Origin: Bordetella parapertussis
GTDB taxonomy: Bacteria; Pseudomonadota; Gammaproteobacteria; Burkholderiales; Burkholderiaceae_B
Length of the DNA stretch: 64,000 bases
Reading direction: 5' to 3'
Assembly (NCBI GenBank): GCA_945895265.1
Contig: CAMDEF010000009.1
Span: forward strand, 1-64,000
Shown here: piece by piece, positions 1-8,270 of the stretch
How positions within the stretch are numbered: the stretch's first letter is position 1
How the letters are laid out: every line of letters starts with the position of its first letter
Notes under the pieces: generated by a model
Told to the model about the DNA's origin: nothing
Databases searched by the model: none
Seen by the model: the letters and a program-made list of their open reading frames with translations, nothing else
Program-made: the position numbers and the translations under genes

Positions 1-49
1 CAGAAACATTACTTTACATAATATACATTATGCGTATTATGCTAATAGA

Positions 50-90
50 TAAAAAGGGCATTTGCTCTTGCTTTCGCTCTGCAAATACCC
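50..90 (-). terminator. Rho-independent terminator of the leftward catabolic operon
   Basis: Read on the minus strand, GGGTATTTGC (90-81) pairs with GCAAATGCCC (65-56) through one G-U wobble. This gives a 10-bp stem with a 15-nt loop, followed at once by a T-run (55-51). It lies directly downstream of the last gene of the operon, as expected for its 3' end. Confidence 0.8.
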
Positions 91-100
91 TAGCGCTGCC

Positions 101-901
101 TTAGTTACCAGTGAACTTCGGCTTACGCTTTTCTGAGAACGCCAAAATCGCTTCTTTGTAATCTTGCGTCGTTTGCACAAGCGCCTGATTGGCCGCTGCC
201 ATATCCAACGAGGTATGCAACGGCACGTGCTGTGAATCGCGAATCAAGCGCTTGCTGGCACGTGATGATTGCACTGGGTGCGACGCAATGCGTTGTGCAA
301 GCTTTCTGGCCTCGTCCATCAGGTCGGCATCGTCGACAACTTTTGACACCAAGCCAATCTTAGCTGCTTCATCGCCATCGATAAAATCCCCGGTAAAGGT
401 CATTTCGTAGGCTTTAGACAACCCCACGGCGCGCGGCAAAAACCAGGCCCCGCCGTCACCGGAAAGCAAACCCACACGCAAAAAGCTCTCGCCAAACTTG
501 GCGCTACGTGCGGCGATGCGAATGTCGCACATGGTCGCTAAGTCAAGCCCAGCACCAATCGCCGCACCGTTCACGGCCGCGATTGAGGGGGCTTCAAGGT
601 TGTAGAGCGCCAAAGGAATACGCTGAATGCCTTCGTGGTAATACCGACGGGTTTCGGTGGGTGTCATGGGCCGGTCGACGGTTGCGCGGTCTTTCATCTT
701 TTTCACGTTACCGCCCGACGAAAACCCCTCACCTGCACCTGTCAAAATGACGCAACCAACCGATAGGTCGGCGTTGATTCTGGCAACGTGCGCAACAATG
801 GCGTCAATAATGGCCGGTGATAAGGCATTGCGCGTATCAGGTTCGTTGAGCGTCAGTGTGACAACGCCGCCGTCTTGCTCATAGGTCACTGCATCAGTCA
901 T
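101..901 (-). CDS. Enoyl-CoA hydratase/isomerase family protein
   Basis: The 266-residue protein has the crotonase fold signature: the NGAAIGAGLDLATMCDIRIA oxyanion-hole region near residues 110-130 and the AVGLSKAYEMTFTG segment further on. The glutamate of the AYEM segment matches the second catalytic Glu of classical enoyl-CoA hydratase. By eye, the position of the first catalytic Glu (QPEI in classical hydratases) reads ESFL and is not acidic there. The reaction may therefore be isomerisation or another crotonase chemistry rather than simple hydration. It is the last gene of a five-gene leftward operon, 9 nt after a Bug receptor gene, with AGGA upstream of the ATG and a terminator behind it. 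The substrate is unknown; the context suggests a carboxylic acid activated to CoA by the neighbouring CaiB-type enzyme. Confidence 0.85.
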   Translation of the reverse strand: MTDAVTYEQDGGVVTLTLNEPDTRNALSPAIIDAIVAHVARINADLSVGCVILTGAGEGFSSGGNVKKMKDRATVDRPMTPTETRRYYHEGIQRIPLALYNLEAPSIAAVNGAAIGAGLDLATMCDIRIAARSAKFGESFLRVGLLSGDGGAWFLPRAVGLSKAYEMTFTGDFIDGDEAAKIGLVSKVVDDADLMDEARKLAQRIASHPVQSSRASKRLIRDSQHVPLHTSLDMAAANQALVQTTQDYKEAILAFSEKRKPKFTGN

Positions 902-910
902 CTTTAGATC

Positions 911-1879
911 CTATTTTGAAAGTACTTCGTTTTTGACGGCTGCTTGCCAGCGCGCTGTTTCGCTAGCGATATGGTTCTTCACATCGTCTGGGCTACCCAT
1001 CTTGGTTGCTGTCGCAAAACTAGCTAAGCGATCTTGCATCAGCTGCGTCTTTAGCGCCATATTGACGTTTGTATTGAGCTTTGTGACGATATCTGCGGGG
1101 ATCCCGGCAGGGCCTAATAAAAAGAACGAAATGTCAGGGGTCATGGTCGGAAAGCCGGCTTCGATTGCGGTGGGCACGTCAGGCAATGCACCCAAACGTT
1201 TTTCACCTGTCACGGCCAACGCTGTGACTCTACCCCCCTTGACTAGGGGTAAGGCAGAGGCCGAGGTGGTGATCCAAAGCTGAATACGCCCTGCTAATAC
1301 ATCGACTTGGGCATCTGAGGTGGCTTTGTAGGGCACCATCACCATATCAACACCAGCACCAGATTTAAACAGCGAGCCTAAAAAGGCTGACATACTGCCA
1401 GCCGGCCCGTTGTAATTCATTTCGCCAGGTTTGGCCTTGGCTAACGCAGCCAACTCTTTAAGTGTTTTGGCTGGCACGCTAGGTGGCACCGCCAGCACGT
1501 AAGGCAGGCCTGCCACAAACGCGATCGGTGTGAAGTCTTTAGACATGGTGGTTCTAATCGTGTTCGAGACCTGATAAATAATGCTGCTGGTACTGGTCAA
1601 GATCATCGTGTAGCCGTCAGGCTTCGCCTGAGCTGTGTAATCCATCGCAATGTTGCCGGTCGCGCCCGCCTTGTTCTCAACCACAAAGGTCACGCCTAGT
1701 TGTTCAGACAAGCGTTGCCCGATTTCACGCGAAATCATATCGTTGCCGCTGCCCGGGCCATAAGGCACGATGATCGTGACTGGTTTGCTTGGATAGTTTT
1801 GCGCGGTGACGTTTACGCCGGCTAAGCAACTCGTTAAGAAAACAAACAGTACAAGCCATGCACGCAGAGTCGTTGTCAT
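911..1879 (-). CDS. Bug-family (TctC-like) periplasmic solute receptor
   Basis: The protein has 322 residues with an N-terminal signal peptide (hydrophobic stretch about 8-22, cleavage near VTAQ). It then has the typical Bug start YPSKPVTIIVPYGPGSGNDM, and GATGNIA and PDGYTMIL segments near residues 70-95. Bug proteins are extracytoplasmic receptors, often for carboxylates, used by tripartite tricarboxylate (TTT) transporters or acting as orphan sensors. No membrane subunits (TctA/TctB) are nearby, so it is an orphan receptor here. AGGAG lies 6 nt before the ATG. It sits 120 bp downstream of a second Bug gene and 9 nt before the enoyl-CoA hydratase-like gene, suggesting capture of the compound the operon degrades. 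The ligand cannot be read from sequence. Confidence 0.9.
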   Translation of the reverse strand: MTTTLRAWLVLFVFLTSCLAGVNVTAQNYPSKPVTIIVPYGPGSGNDMISREIGQRLSEQLGVTFVVENKAGATGNIAMDYTAQAKPDGYTMILTSTSSIIYQVSNTIRTTMSKDFTPIAFVAGLPYVLAVPPSVPAKTLKELAALAKAKPGEMNYNGPAGSMSAFLGSLFKSGAGVDMVMVPYKATSDAQVDVLAGRIQLWITTSASALPLVKGGRVTALAVTGEKRLGALPDVPTAIEAGFPTMTPDISFFLLGPAGIPADIVTKLNTNVNMALKTQLMQDRLASFATATKMGSPDDVKNHIASETARWQAAVKNEVLSK

Positions 1880-1999
1880 ACAGTCTCCTGATCGTTGTTT
1901 TGATAAATTGTGGTTAAAACTTGTGTACGTTAAATCATTCCCTAACTTTTTGACATTAAATCAATACTTATGTTTGCGATGAGGTGCCCCACCCGCTCT

Positions 2000-2974
2000 T
2001 TACTTTGGTTTGAGGCCAGCCTCTTTGGCAATCTTGGCGAAGCGCGCGATTTCTTCGAGTTGATACTGTCTCATTTTGTCAGCCTTTAAAGGCATCAACT
2101 CGACCAACACTTGGTCTGCGTATTCTTTTGCTAAGGGTGTGGCTAAGACGGTTTGCAGCGTCTCTTCGAGTTTATTGGTGATCTGATCAGGCGTGTCGCT
2201 TCGAACGTAAAACGATGTCCAGGTGTAGTTTGTAAACTCTGGAAACCCACTTTCCGAGATCGTCGGCACCTCTGGAAAATCTGGATGGCGCTGATCTGAG
2301 GATAACGCCAGAGCTCTGTACTTCCCTGCCTTCAATAGCGGCGCTGCACCGTTAAAACTAACGATGCCAAAATCTAGCTGATCGCCCTGCAGACTCACCA
2401 TAATCTCGCCTAGGCCCTTGTACAAAATATTTTCAAATTTCACGCCTGCTACGTTGGCCAACCAGGCAAGCGCCAACTCATACCCTAACGCATACGTACC
2501 GCCATTTAGTGGTACAGCTGAGGTCTTGGCCGCGGTAAGAAGTTCGGTGAACGATTTATATTTTGAATCTTTCCCGACCACAATCGCGTTGACGCCACGC
2601 GTTAAGCCGCCAATCGGCTTGAAGTCTTTGACGGCATCATACGTGAGCTCTTTGAGCATGATTGGGTTCACTGCCATCAGCGAGTTACTACCCATCAGAA
2701 TCGTGTACCCATCGGCTGGTGCAGCCTTCACTGTGTTCATCGCCAACATACCCGCAGCGCCAGTTCTGTTTTCAACCAAAAAACTTTGCCCCAGTTGCTT
2801 CGCCAACAGATCCCCAAAAAAACGTGAGGCGTGATCGGCACCACTACCGGCCGAAAACGGCACAATCACCTTAACCGAGCGCGTCGGGTAGTCGGTTTTT
2901 TGTGCCTGGCTTAAGCTTGGTAATACACACAGAACCAAACAGCTTAGCCACAACGGGTACCAAAAACGTTTCAT
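2000..2974 (-). CDS. Bug-family (TctC-like) periplasmic solute receptor
   Basis: This is the second Bug receptor of the operon, 324 residues. It has a signal peptide (residues 1-24, ending SLSQAQ) followed by the family start YPTRSVKVIVPFSAGSGADH and a NRTGAAGMLA segment near residues 70-80. It is clearly diverged from its neighbour at 911-1879, so the two may bind different ligands or different forms of one ligand. Its ATG overlaps the stop of the CoA-transferase gene by 4 nt (ATGA), which ties it to that operon by translational coupling. No TTT permease genes are present in the window. Confidence 0.9.
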   Translation of the reverse strand: MKRFWYPLWLSCLVLCVLPSLSQAQKTDYPTRSVKVIVPFSAGSGADHASRFFGDLLAKQLGQSFLVENRTGAAGMLAMNTVKAAPADGYTILMGSNSLMAVNPIMLKELTYDAVKDFKPIGGLTRGVNAIVVGKDSKYKSFTELLTAAKTSAVPLNGGTYALGYELALAWLANVAGVKFENILYKGLGEIMVSLQGDQLDFGIVSFNGAAPLLKAGKYRALALSSDQRHPDFPEVPTISESGFPEFTNYTWTSFYVRSDTPDQITNKLEETLQTVLATPLAKEYADQVLVELMPLKADKMRQYQLEEIARFAKIAKEAGLKPK

Positions 2975-4194
2975 ATGACGCCCTCTTTATACAAAGCCTC
3001 AAGCGCAGTAGGTGTGAGCCCCAGCCAGTCTGAATAAATCTCTTTGTTGTGTTGACCAAGATCTGGGCTTGCAATTGTGTTTACACGATCGGCCCCGTGA
3101 ATGATCAAGGGAGTATGTGGCAACACCACGCGACCCAAATCTTTATCGTCAAACCACTCAAGCATGCCACGCTCGTGCATATGTTTGTCGTTCATCACTT
3201 CAAGCAAATCGCGCACGGGTGCGGCCGGAAACCCGTGTTTTTTACTGAGTGCAAAGAGCTCTGCGCGCGGCAGGCTTTCAGTCCAACGGGTGATTTCATC
3301 GTCGGTCGCAGAAATGTTTTCAACACGTAATTTGTTGCTCTCAAACCGAGGATCTGTACTGAGATCCTCGCGACCCATTGCAGCCAACAAGTGAAGCCAA
3401 TGTGGCTCAGTGACGCAAACAATCGCGATGTAGCCATCTTTGGCTGGATAAACGTTGTAAGGGGCTAACGCGAGCCCACCATGGCGGTTACCGACGCGCG
3501 GTGGTACTACCCCAACAGATTTATGTGTGATGCCCATATTCGAGGCAAGCGTTGGGTAGGCGGTTTCTTGCATCGACACCTCAACTAAGCGCCCTTGCCC
3601 CGTTTGCGAACGTTCGTAAAGGGCCGTCATGATGCCTGCGTAGAGGTGCACTCCGCTTAAGAAATCAACAATCGAGGCGCCGGCACGCAACGGTGGGCCA
3701 TCGGGCGTACCCGTGACACTCATGATGCCCGAGGCAGCTTGAATCGTGACATCCATTGCCAAGTTGTCGCGATCTGGGCCAGACAAACCATAGCCGGTAC
3801 CCGAGCCATAAATCAAACGCGGATTGAGTTCGTGCAAGACCGACCAACCCACGCCTAGACGATCCATCACGCCTGGTGCAAAGTTTTCAACCACGATGTC
3901 AGCGCGTTTGACCAACTCTTTGAAAAGATCGCGACCCTTGGCTGTTTTTAAATTAAGGGTGATGCCGCGCTTATTGGTATTGAGCATGGCCATTGGTAAC
4001 GAGGCACCTCCACTTACCTTGGCGCGTATCCGCGAGGGCTCACCGTTGAGCGGTTCGATCTTGATGACATTCGCACCTGCTTTTGCCATCAAAAATGTCG
4101 CGTAAGGACCTTGATAGATCTGAGTCAGGTCAATGACCGTGATACCAGCAAGAGGCGTATTGGCGCGAGCGGCTTGAGGCGTTGCGGTGGACAT
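2971..4194 (-). CDS. CaiB/BaiF (class III) CoA-transferase
   Basis: The protein has 407 residues from the ATG at 4194; a longer frame exists, but this start lies 1 nt after the upstream stop and gives the normal family N-terminus. Family III CoA-transferases move CoA between acyl-CoA and a free acid through an aspartyl-CoA anhydride. The N-terminal GITVIDLTQIYQGPYATFLM block, KIEPLNGEPSR, the NTNKRGITLNLK motif and the candidate nucleophile Asp in NLAMDVTIQAASG (about residue 167) are all visible. It is coupled to the acyl-CoA dehydrogenase upstream and to a Bug receptor downstream by ATGA overlap. It probably activates the substrate imported with the Bug proteins. The substrate is unknown. 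Confidence 0.92.
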   Translation of the reverse strand: MSTATPQAARANTPLAGITVIDLTQIYQGPYATFLMAKAGANVIKIEPLNGEPSRIRAKVSGGASLPMAMLNTNKRGITLNLKTAKGRDLFKELVKRADIVVENFAPGVMDRLGVGWSVLHELNPRLIYGSGTGYGLSGPDRDNLAMDVTIQAASGIMSVTGTPDGPPLRAGASIVDFLSGVHLYAGIMTALYERSQTGQGRLVEVSMQETAYPTLASNMGITHKSVGVVPPRVGNRHGGLALAPYNVYPAKDGYIAIVCVTEPHWLHLLAAMGREDLSTDPRFESNKLRVENISATDDEITRWTESLPRAELFALSKKHGFPAAPVRDLLEVMNDKHMHERGMLEWFDDKDLGRVVLPHTPLIIHGADRVNTIASPDLGQHNKEIYSDWLGLTPTALEALYKEGVI

Positions 4195-4195
4195 C

Positions 4196-5374
4196 TTAGC
4201 GTGCCTCTTTAATGATTTTTTTGGCAATCGACATACGGTGTACTTCAGAAGGGCCCTCATACACGCGCATCACCCGCACACGCTGAGCCATCAACTGCAA
4301 CGGCAGCTCTTTGGTGACACCCATTGCTCCCAAAGTTTGCATGGCGTGATCCAACACCTCAGCAGCCATCTCAGTGGCATAGACCTTGATCATCGAGGCC
4401 TCAGTGCGCACATCAATGCCTTGATCTTGCTTGCGTGCGGCATCTTGCACCATCAAACGACAGGCGTGCATCTTCATCGCTGCATCGGCAATCCACCATT
4501 GAACGGCCTGACGATCAGCTAGAAGTGCACCAAAAGTTGTGCGTTGCTTGGCATGACTCACCATCATGTCTACGGCGCGACGGCACATGCCGATACACCA
4601 CGTGCCAATCTGTAAACGACGCACCACGAGTCGCAGCTGCATGGGGGCAAAGCCAGCGCCGATTTCGCCTAAAACATTTTCTTCAGGGATACGGCAATCT
4701 TCAAACACCAACTCATAGGTACGATGACCACCAAGCATGGGAATTTCGCGCAAAATCTCAAAACCGGGCGTACCTTTTTCAACGATAAAGGCGGTGATGC
4801 CTTCGTGGCGTTTACCTGCGCCCACCCGCGCCATGACGATCACAAAATCAGCAGACGGTACCTTACTGACCCAAATTTTGCGACCGTTAATCACCCACTC
4901 ATTGCCAACTTTTTCAGCGCGCGTGATCATGCCTGACGGATCACCGCCCGCATTGGGCTCAGAAATCGCAATTGCAGATTTTGCGGTGCCCGCGGCATAG
5001 GGCTCAAGATATTTCTTTTTTTGCTCGGGTGTACCGACAGCCAGCAACATGTGCATGTTGGGCGAGTCGGGCGGAAACACAAAAGGCGTCACCGTGCGAC
5101 CTAACTCTTCGTTCAGCGCCATCCAGGTGGTGGCTGATAAGTTGGCACCGCCAAGCTCTTCGGGAGCATCCAAGGCCCACAAGCCTAATTCTTTACATTT
5201 TTTTAACAGCGGCGCCTCTTCTTCGGGCAGCAATTTCAACGGCTCAGCCTTGATCTCGCGGGCTAGCACAGCCGCTTCTAAAGGCATCAATTCTTGGTCA
5301 ACAAACTTTGCCACCAAATCAATGATCATGCGTGCGTCGTCAGCTTGTTCTGTCGTACTTTGTTCTTGGCTCAC
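4196..5374 (-). CDS. Acyl-CoA dehydrogenase family flavoprotein
   Basis: The protein has 392 residues. The start is GTG at 5374, preceded by AAGGAG at good spacing. The usual acyl-CoA dehydrogenase layout is present: an N-terminal helical domain, the central AIAISEPNAGGDPSGM and WVSKVPSADFVIV flavin-binding strands (about residues 135-180), and a C-terminal helical domain ending VRVMRVYEGPSEVHRM. It would introduce an alpha-beta double bond into a CoA thioester and pass electrons to ETF. It is the first gene of the leftward operon, followed by the CoA-transferase after 1 nt. Together with the hydratase-like protein, the operon can activate, oxidise and hydrate an acyl-CoA. Confidence 0.92.
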   Translation of the reverse strand: MSQEQSTTEQADDARMIIDLVAKFVDQELMPLEAAVLAREIKAEPLKLLPEEEAPLLKKCKELGLWALDAPEELGGANLSATTWMALNEELGRTVTPFVFPPDSPNMHMLLAVGTPEQKKKYLEPYAAGTAKSAIAISEPNAGGDPSGMITRAEKVGNEWVINGRKIWVSKVPSADFVIVMARVGAGKRHEGITAFIVEKGTPGFEILREIPMLGGHRTYELVFEDCRIPEENVLGEIGAGFAPMQLRLVVRRLQIGTWCIGMCRRAVDMMVSHAKQRTTFGALLADRQAVQWWIADAAMKMHACRLMVQDAARKQDQGIDVRTEASMIKVYATEMAAEVLDHAMQTLGAMGVTKELPLQLMAQRVRVMRVYEGPSEVHRMSIAKKIIKEAR

Positions 5375-5651
5375 CCTACTCTCCTTATGCGGTAGCCACT
5401 ATCTTAGCTGATTGGGCCACCTCAGTTGCTCTTGGTCCTGTGCTGATCTCATGCCGTCGAGCCAGGTGTTGCTACGACGCACGTGCCGGTTGCGCGCTGC
5501 CCTGCACTAGCCTATTCTTAGTAGATAAAAAAGGGAGTCTGCAGCGGGTAAAACTCTGCAGCCATGAAGCGAGCCAGACTATATACAAAATACAAGCCTT
5601 TGGTCAGCAAAAACTAGACTTTCCAGGCTTTCAAAAATACCGGAGAACAAC
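5375..5651 (+). other. Divergent intergenic region between catabolic operon and selenoprotein genes
   Basis: These 277 bp separate the two divergent gene sets and must hold both promoters. A short inverted repeat CTGCAG (5538-5561 area) brackets an A-rich loop, a possible operator or leader hairpin. A TATATAC box near 5581 is a -10 candidate for the rightward genes, but no convincing -35 is visible. GGAG stands 6 nt before the ATG at 5652. I see no open frame or RNA gene here. Confidence 0.5.
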
Positions 5652-7370
5652 ATGACAACTCAGCCAAACGACGGCTATTACGAAGTTTTATGGCCCCGCA
5701 GCCCCATGCAAGTTCAGGGAAAATCCTTAGCGAAACGCCTCGATACCCTCGCTGGTAAAACCATTGTTCAACTTTGGGATTACGTCTTTAAAGGCGACCA
5801 AGTGTTTGCCGCGCTCGAGGAAAGCCTGAAAGAAAAATACCCCGGCGTGAATTTCGTGCACTGGAGCGTGCTGGGCAATACGCATGGCCCTGATGAGCGA
5901 CAGATTTTGGCCGATTTACCTCGGCGCCTACAAGAATTGAAGGCAGATGCCGTCATCTCAGGGATGGGCTGCTGAGGCAGCTGCACGCCCGCCGTGTTGC
6001 GGGCCAGTGCAGTATGTGAAGAGGCTGGCGTGCCAAGCTCTTCGTTAGTGAGTCAGGGCTTTTTGAAGCTTGCCGAGGCGTCCTCGATCGGCCTAGGCTT
6101 GCCAAGCATGCCCGTTGCCTTGGTGCCCGGGCACCCAGGTGCACAAAGTACGGCAATGTTGCGGCGCAATATTCTTGAGGTCACCGCGGCAGAGGTCATC
6201 AAGAATTTGACCGATGCTAGTGGCACGGGCACGCACACCTCTGAGCCACTGGCGCAAGACGTTGTGTTCAAGGGTGGCTTCGATGCTGTGAATCAGTACT
6301 TTTTGACAAACGAATGGAGTGACGGGCTGCCGGTAGTGCCCCCAACTAAAGCCAAGATACAAGAATTTTTAAATTACACAGACCATCAACCAAGCGACGT
6401 GTTAGGTGTCTTGTTACCTGATAATCGAGCGGCCACTGTGTGGAGCATCGCGGTCAATGGCGTGATGGCCGGTTGCCGCCCCGAATACATGCCAATCTTG
6501 GTCGCGCTGGTTCAAGCCATGGCTGATCCGGCCTATGGGGTTGAGCACAGCGGCAATACCCCAGGCGGAGAGACGCTCATTATTTTGAACGGGCCGATTG
6601 TTCAGCAACTCGGGTTTAACTACAAAGAAAACGTCTTGCGGGATGGCTTTCAGCCAAACACGTCAGTCGGCCGTTTTTGGCGCTTGTATCTGCGCAATGT
6701 CGCAGGCTTTTTATTGCACAAAAACGATAAAGCGACGTTTGGTAACACGTGGCGAGTCGTCGCAGCCGAAAACGAAGAGGTACTCAAAACCATCGGCTGG
6801 AGCCCGACCAGTGTAGAGATGGGGTTCAACGCGACGGATAACACCGTCACGATTGCGCGCTATACGGGTGGCAATGTGATTGCCTCGGTGTCCGGCAGTA
6901 CACCAGAAGAGATCATGCCGATTCTGGCCGATGCCGTGGTACGCCAAACCTCGTGGCAGATTACCTTCACCGTAGGTGGCGCCTATGGCACGCTTCGGCC
7001 GTTGGTGTTGCTGAGTCCGATTTTGGCTGAAGCGATTGCTCAGGGCGGCTGGTCTAAGCAAGACGTGAAGCAGTATTTGTTTGAGCACGCGCGTCTACCC
7101 GCCTGGAAATTTGAACACATGCTGCGCGTCTGGGCCGACAAACCCATTTGGAATCTGACCGAAGAATATGCGGCCGGTCGGATTCCGAAAGTATTTTGTG
7201 AGTCTGACGACCCGAATCGCTTGGTACCCCTGATCACCTGCGCTGACGATTTCATGATCGCGGTCACGGGTGATCCACTCAGAACCAATGCATATGTATT
7301 TGCGCACAACGGGCGCCTGGGTTACCCAGTCGGGAAATTGATCGATTTACCGGCAAGTTGGCAATTTTGA
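5652..7370 (+). CDS. UGSC-family selenoprotein fused to an uncharacterised C-terminal domain; in-frame TGA at 5973-5975 = Sec108
   Basis: Read through the TGA at 5973-5975, the frame gives one 572-residue protein. The motif is Cys107-Sec108-Gly-Ser-Cys111 (MGCUGSCTP). Residues 1 to about 190 form the UGSC domain (GKTIVQLWDYVFKG start; LGLPSMPVALVPGHPG after the motif). Residues about 205-572 form a second domain that is homologous to the whole protein encoded at 8271-9311 (shared WSDGLPVV, VMAGCRPEYMP with Cys275, NGPI, AENEE). Support for Sec: the frame stays open and homologous on both sides of the TGA, a strong hairpin starts 5 nt after it, and selB is downstream. Conventional calling would split it at 5975 and restart at GTG 5994. 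The Sec/Cys pair suggests a redox centre. The reaction is unknown. A 40-bp tandem repeat begins over its stop codon. Confidence 0.9.
5973..6012 (+). promoter_or_regulatory. Bacterial SECIS-like hairpin directly after the TGA of the UGSC fusion gene
   Basis: Five nt after the TGA, CTGCAC (5981-5986) pairs with GTGCAG (6007-6012) and GCCCGC (5987-5992) pairs with GCGGGC (5999-6004). There is a 2-nt bulge CA on the 3' side and a 6-nt apical loop CGTGTT (5993-5998). The loop begins 18 nt past the TGA, within the range used by bacterial SECIS elements. Such hairpins bind the C-terminal winged-helix domains of SelB. The assignment is inferred from structure and position. Confidence 0.85.
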
Positions 7371-7472
7371 TATCTGTTCGCTACCAGTTCGAGCAAGTTG
7401 ATCATTTTGATATCTGTTCGCTACTAGTTCGAGCAAGTTGGTAATTTGGATACCTGATGCTCACCCATTCGT
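7353..7472 (+). repeat. Three 40-bp tandem repeats starting over the stop codon of the UGSC fusion gene
   Basis: Units are 7353-7392, 7393-7432 and 7433-7472. The first two are nearly identical (core GATATCTGTTCGCTAC) and the third is degenerate. The first unit holds the last codons and the TGA (7368-7370) of the upstream gene, so the array looks like outward copies of that gene's 3' end. Confidence 0.9.
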
Positions 7473-7492
7473 GCAATAGATCGATTTAACGC

Positions 7493-7522
7493 TCGACGGA
7501 CTTTTTTTGTTAGGTCTAGAAT
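7493..7522 (+). promoter_or_regulatory. Candidate sigma70 promoter before the second UGSC gene
   Basis: TCGACG (7493-7498) and TAGAAT (7517-7522) are separated by 18 nt and lie 25 nt before the gene's ATG. The -35 box matches the consensus in 4 of 6 positions. It could give the split UGSC pair and selB their own start, but the evidence is weak. Confidence 0.35.
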
Positions 7523-7546
7523 AGAAAAAAATAGAGACAGGAGCCA

Positions 7547-8158
7547 ATGATGAACGCTGAAAGCAAAATGACGATGGACATGCTGCGCGTGTTGCATCCA
7601 GCAGTTGAGTCGCACACACCGGTTAAAAATCCGCATGACCTCATCCCAGAAGGCGGCAAAGCGCAAGGGCTGCGCCACCTCGCCCCTCGCCTAGCAAGCC
7701 TAAAGGGCAAACGTCTTGCATTGTTGGATAACAACAAGGTCAACGCCCGCGAACTCTTGACTGCTTTTGGTAAACAATTGCAGCTTCAGCACGGTGTGGG
7801 CGAGATCAAAATGTGGCGCAAGCCCACTTCTGCTGCGCCTGCTCCGTTTATCTCTGAGATCACAGCATGGAAACCCGACCTGATGCTCACTGCCTCAGGC
7901 GACTGAGGGTCGTGCTCGTCGTGGAGTGTCCACGACTCGCACACGATAGAGTCTCTGGGGATCCCCACAGTGACGTTCGTGACGCAACCTTTTCGGGGGA
8001 TTGCAGCAACACGTTCAAAATCTTTAGGTCTGCCAAGTTTGCCGATTTTGTTAATCGACCACCCCTTAGCGAACCGTACGCCCGACGAGATCGACGCGAT
8101 CGCATTGCAGCGTCTAGTCGATGCCGCACAGTTTTTAACGGATGTGCCCGCACGGTAA
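7547..8158 (+). CDS. UGSC-family selenoprotein (stand-alone); in-frame TGA at 7904-7906 = Sec120
   Basis: Read through the TGA, the frame encodes 203 residues ending at TAA 8156-8158. The centre reads LTASGD-Sec-GSCSSWSVHD, so Sec120 and Cys123 form the same Sec-Gly-Ser-Cys motif as in the upstream fusion. Other recognisable parts are LKGKRLALLDNNKVNA before it (about residues 52-67), GIPTVTFVTQPF after it, and SLGLPSLPILLIDHPL near residues 160-175. The last of these aligns with LGLPSMPVALVPGHP of the fusion. A strong hairpin follows the TGA, and AGGAG stands 3 nt before ATG 7547 (6 nt before the adjacent ATG 7550, an equally good start). It has no second domain; the matching domain is the separate next gene. 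Function is unknown; a redox role through Sec/Cys is inferred. A conventional reading would stop at 7906. Confidence 0.9.
7904..7942 (+). promoter_or_regulatory. Bacterial SECIS-like hairpin after the TGA of the stand-alone UGSC gene
   Basis: GTCGTGG (7918-7924) pairs with CCACGAC (7930-7936) around a 5-nt loop AGTGT (7925-7929). Below a TC/TC internal loop, GTGC (7912-7915) pairs with GCAC (7939-7942). The loop begins 19 nt after the TGA. Size, distance and the GTGT in the loop match the hairpin of the fusion gene, supporting a common SelB-binding element. Confidence 0.85.
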
Positions 8159-8270
8159 GCCTTGTGCGATGCGAGTATTTGGTTCGCGCGATGTTAAGTG
8201 AAGCCGTGACGCACTGCCAACAAACGCGGGTAGTACCGCGACGAATCGTTCAACCCTTGGAGGGCTTGTC

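Noticed and set aside
17..41. Inverted repeat CATAATA..TATTATG as a regulator site
   Set aside because: It lies in short AT-rich DNA at the window edge where such matches arise easily; no adjacent gene start is visible.
5652..5975. A short complete gene ending at the TGA 5973-5975, followed by a separate gene from GTG 5994
   Set aside because: Both parts are in one frame, only 18 nt apart, and the join gives the Sec-Gly-Ser-Cys motif with a SECIS-like hairpin; the second part has no ribosome binding site of its own.
7353..7472. CRISPR array
   Set aside because: The repeats are contiguous without spacers, few in number and degenerate, and no cas genes are present; the same holds for 29929-30072 and 51194-51340.
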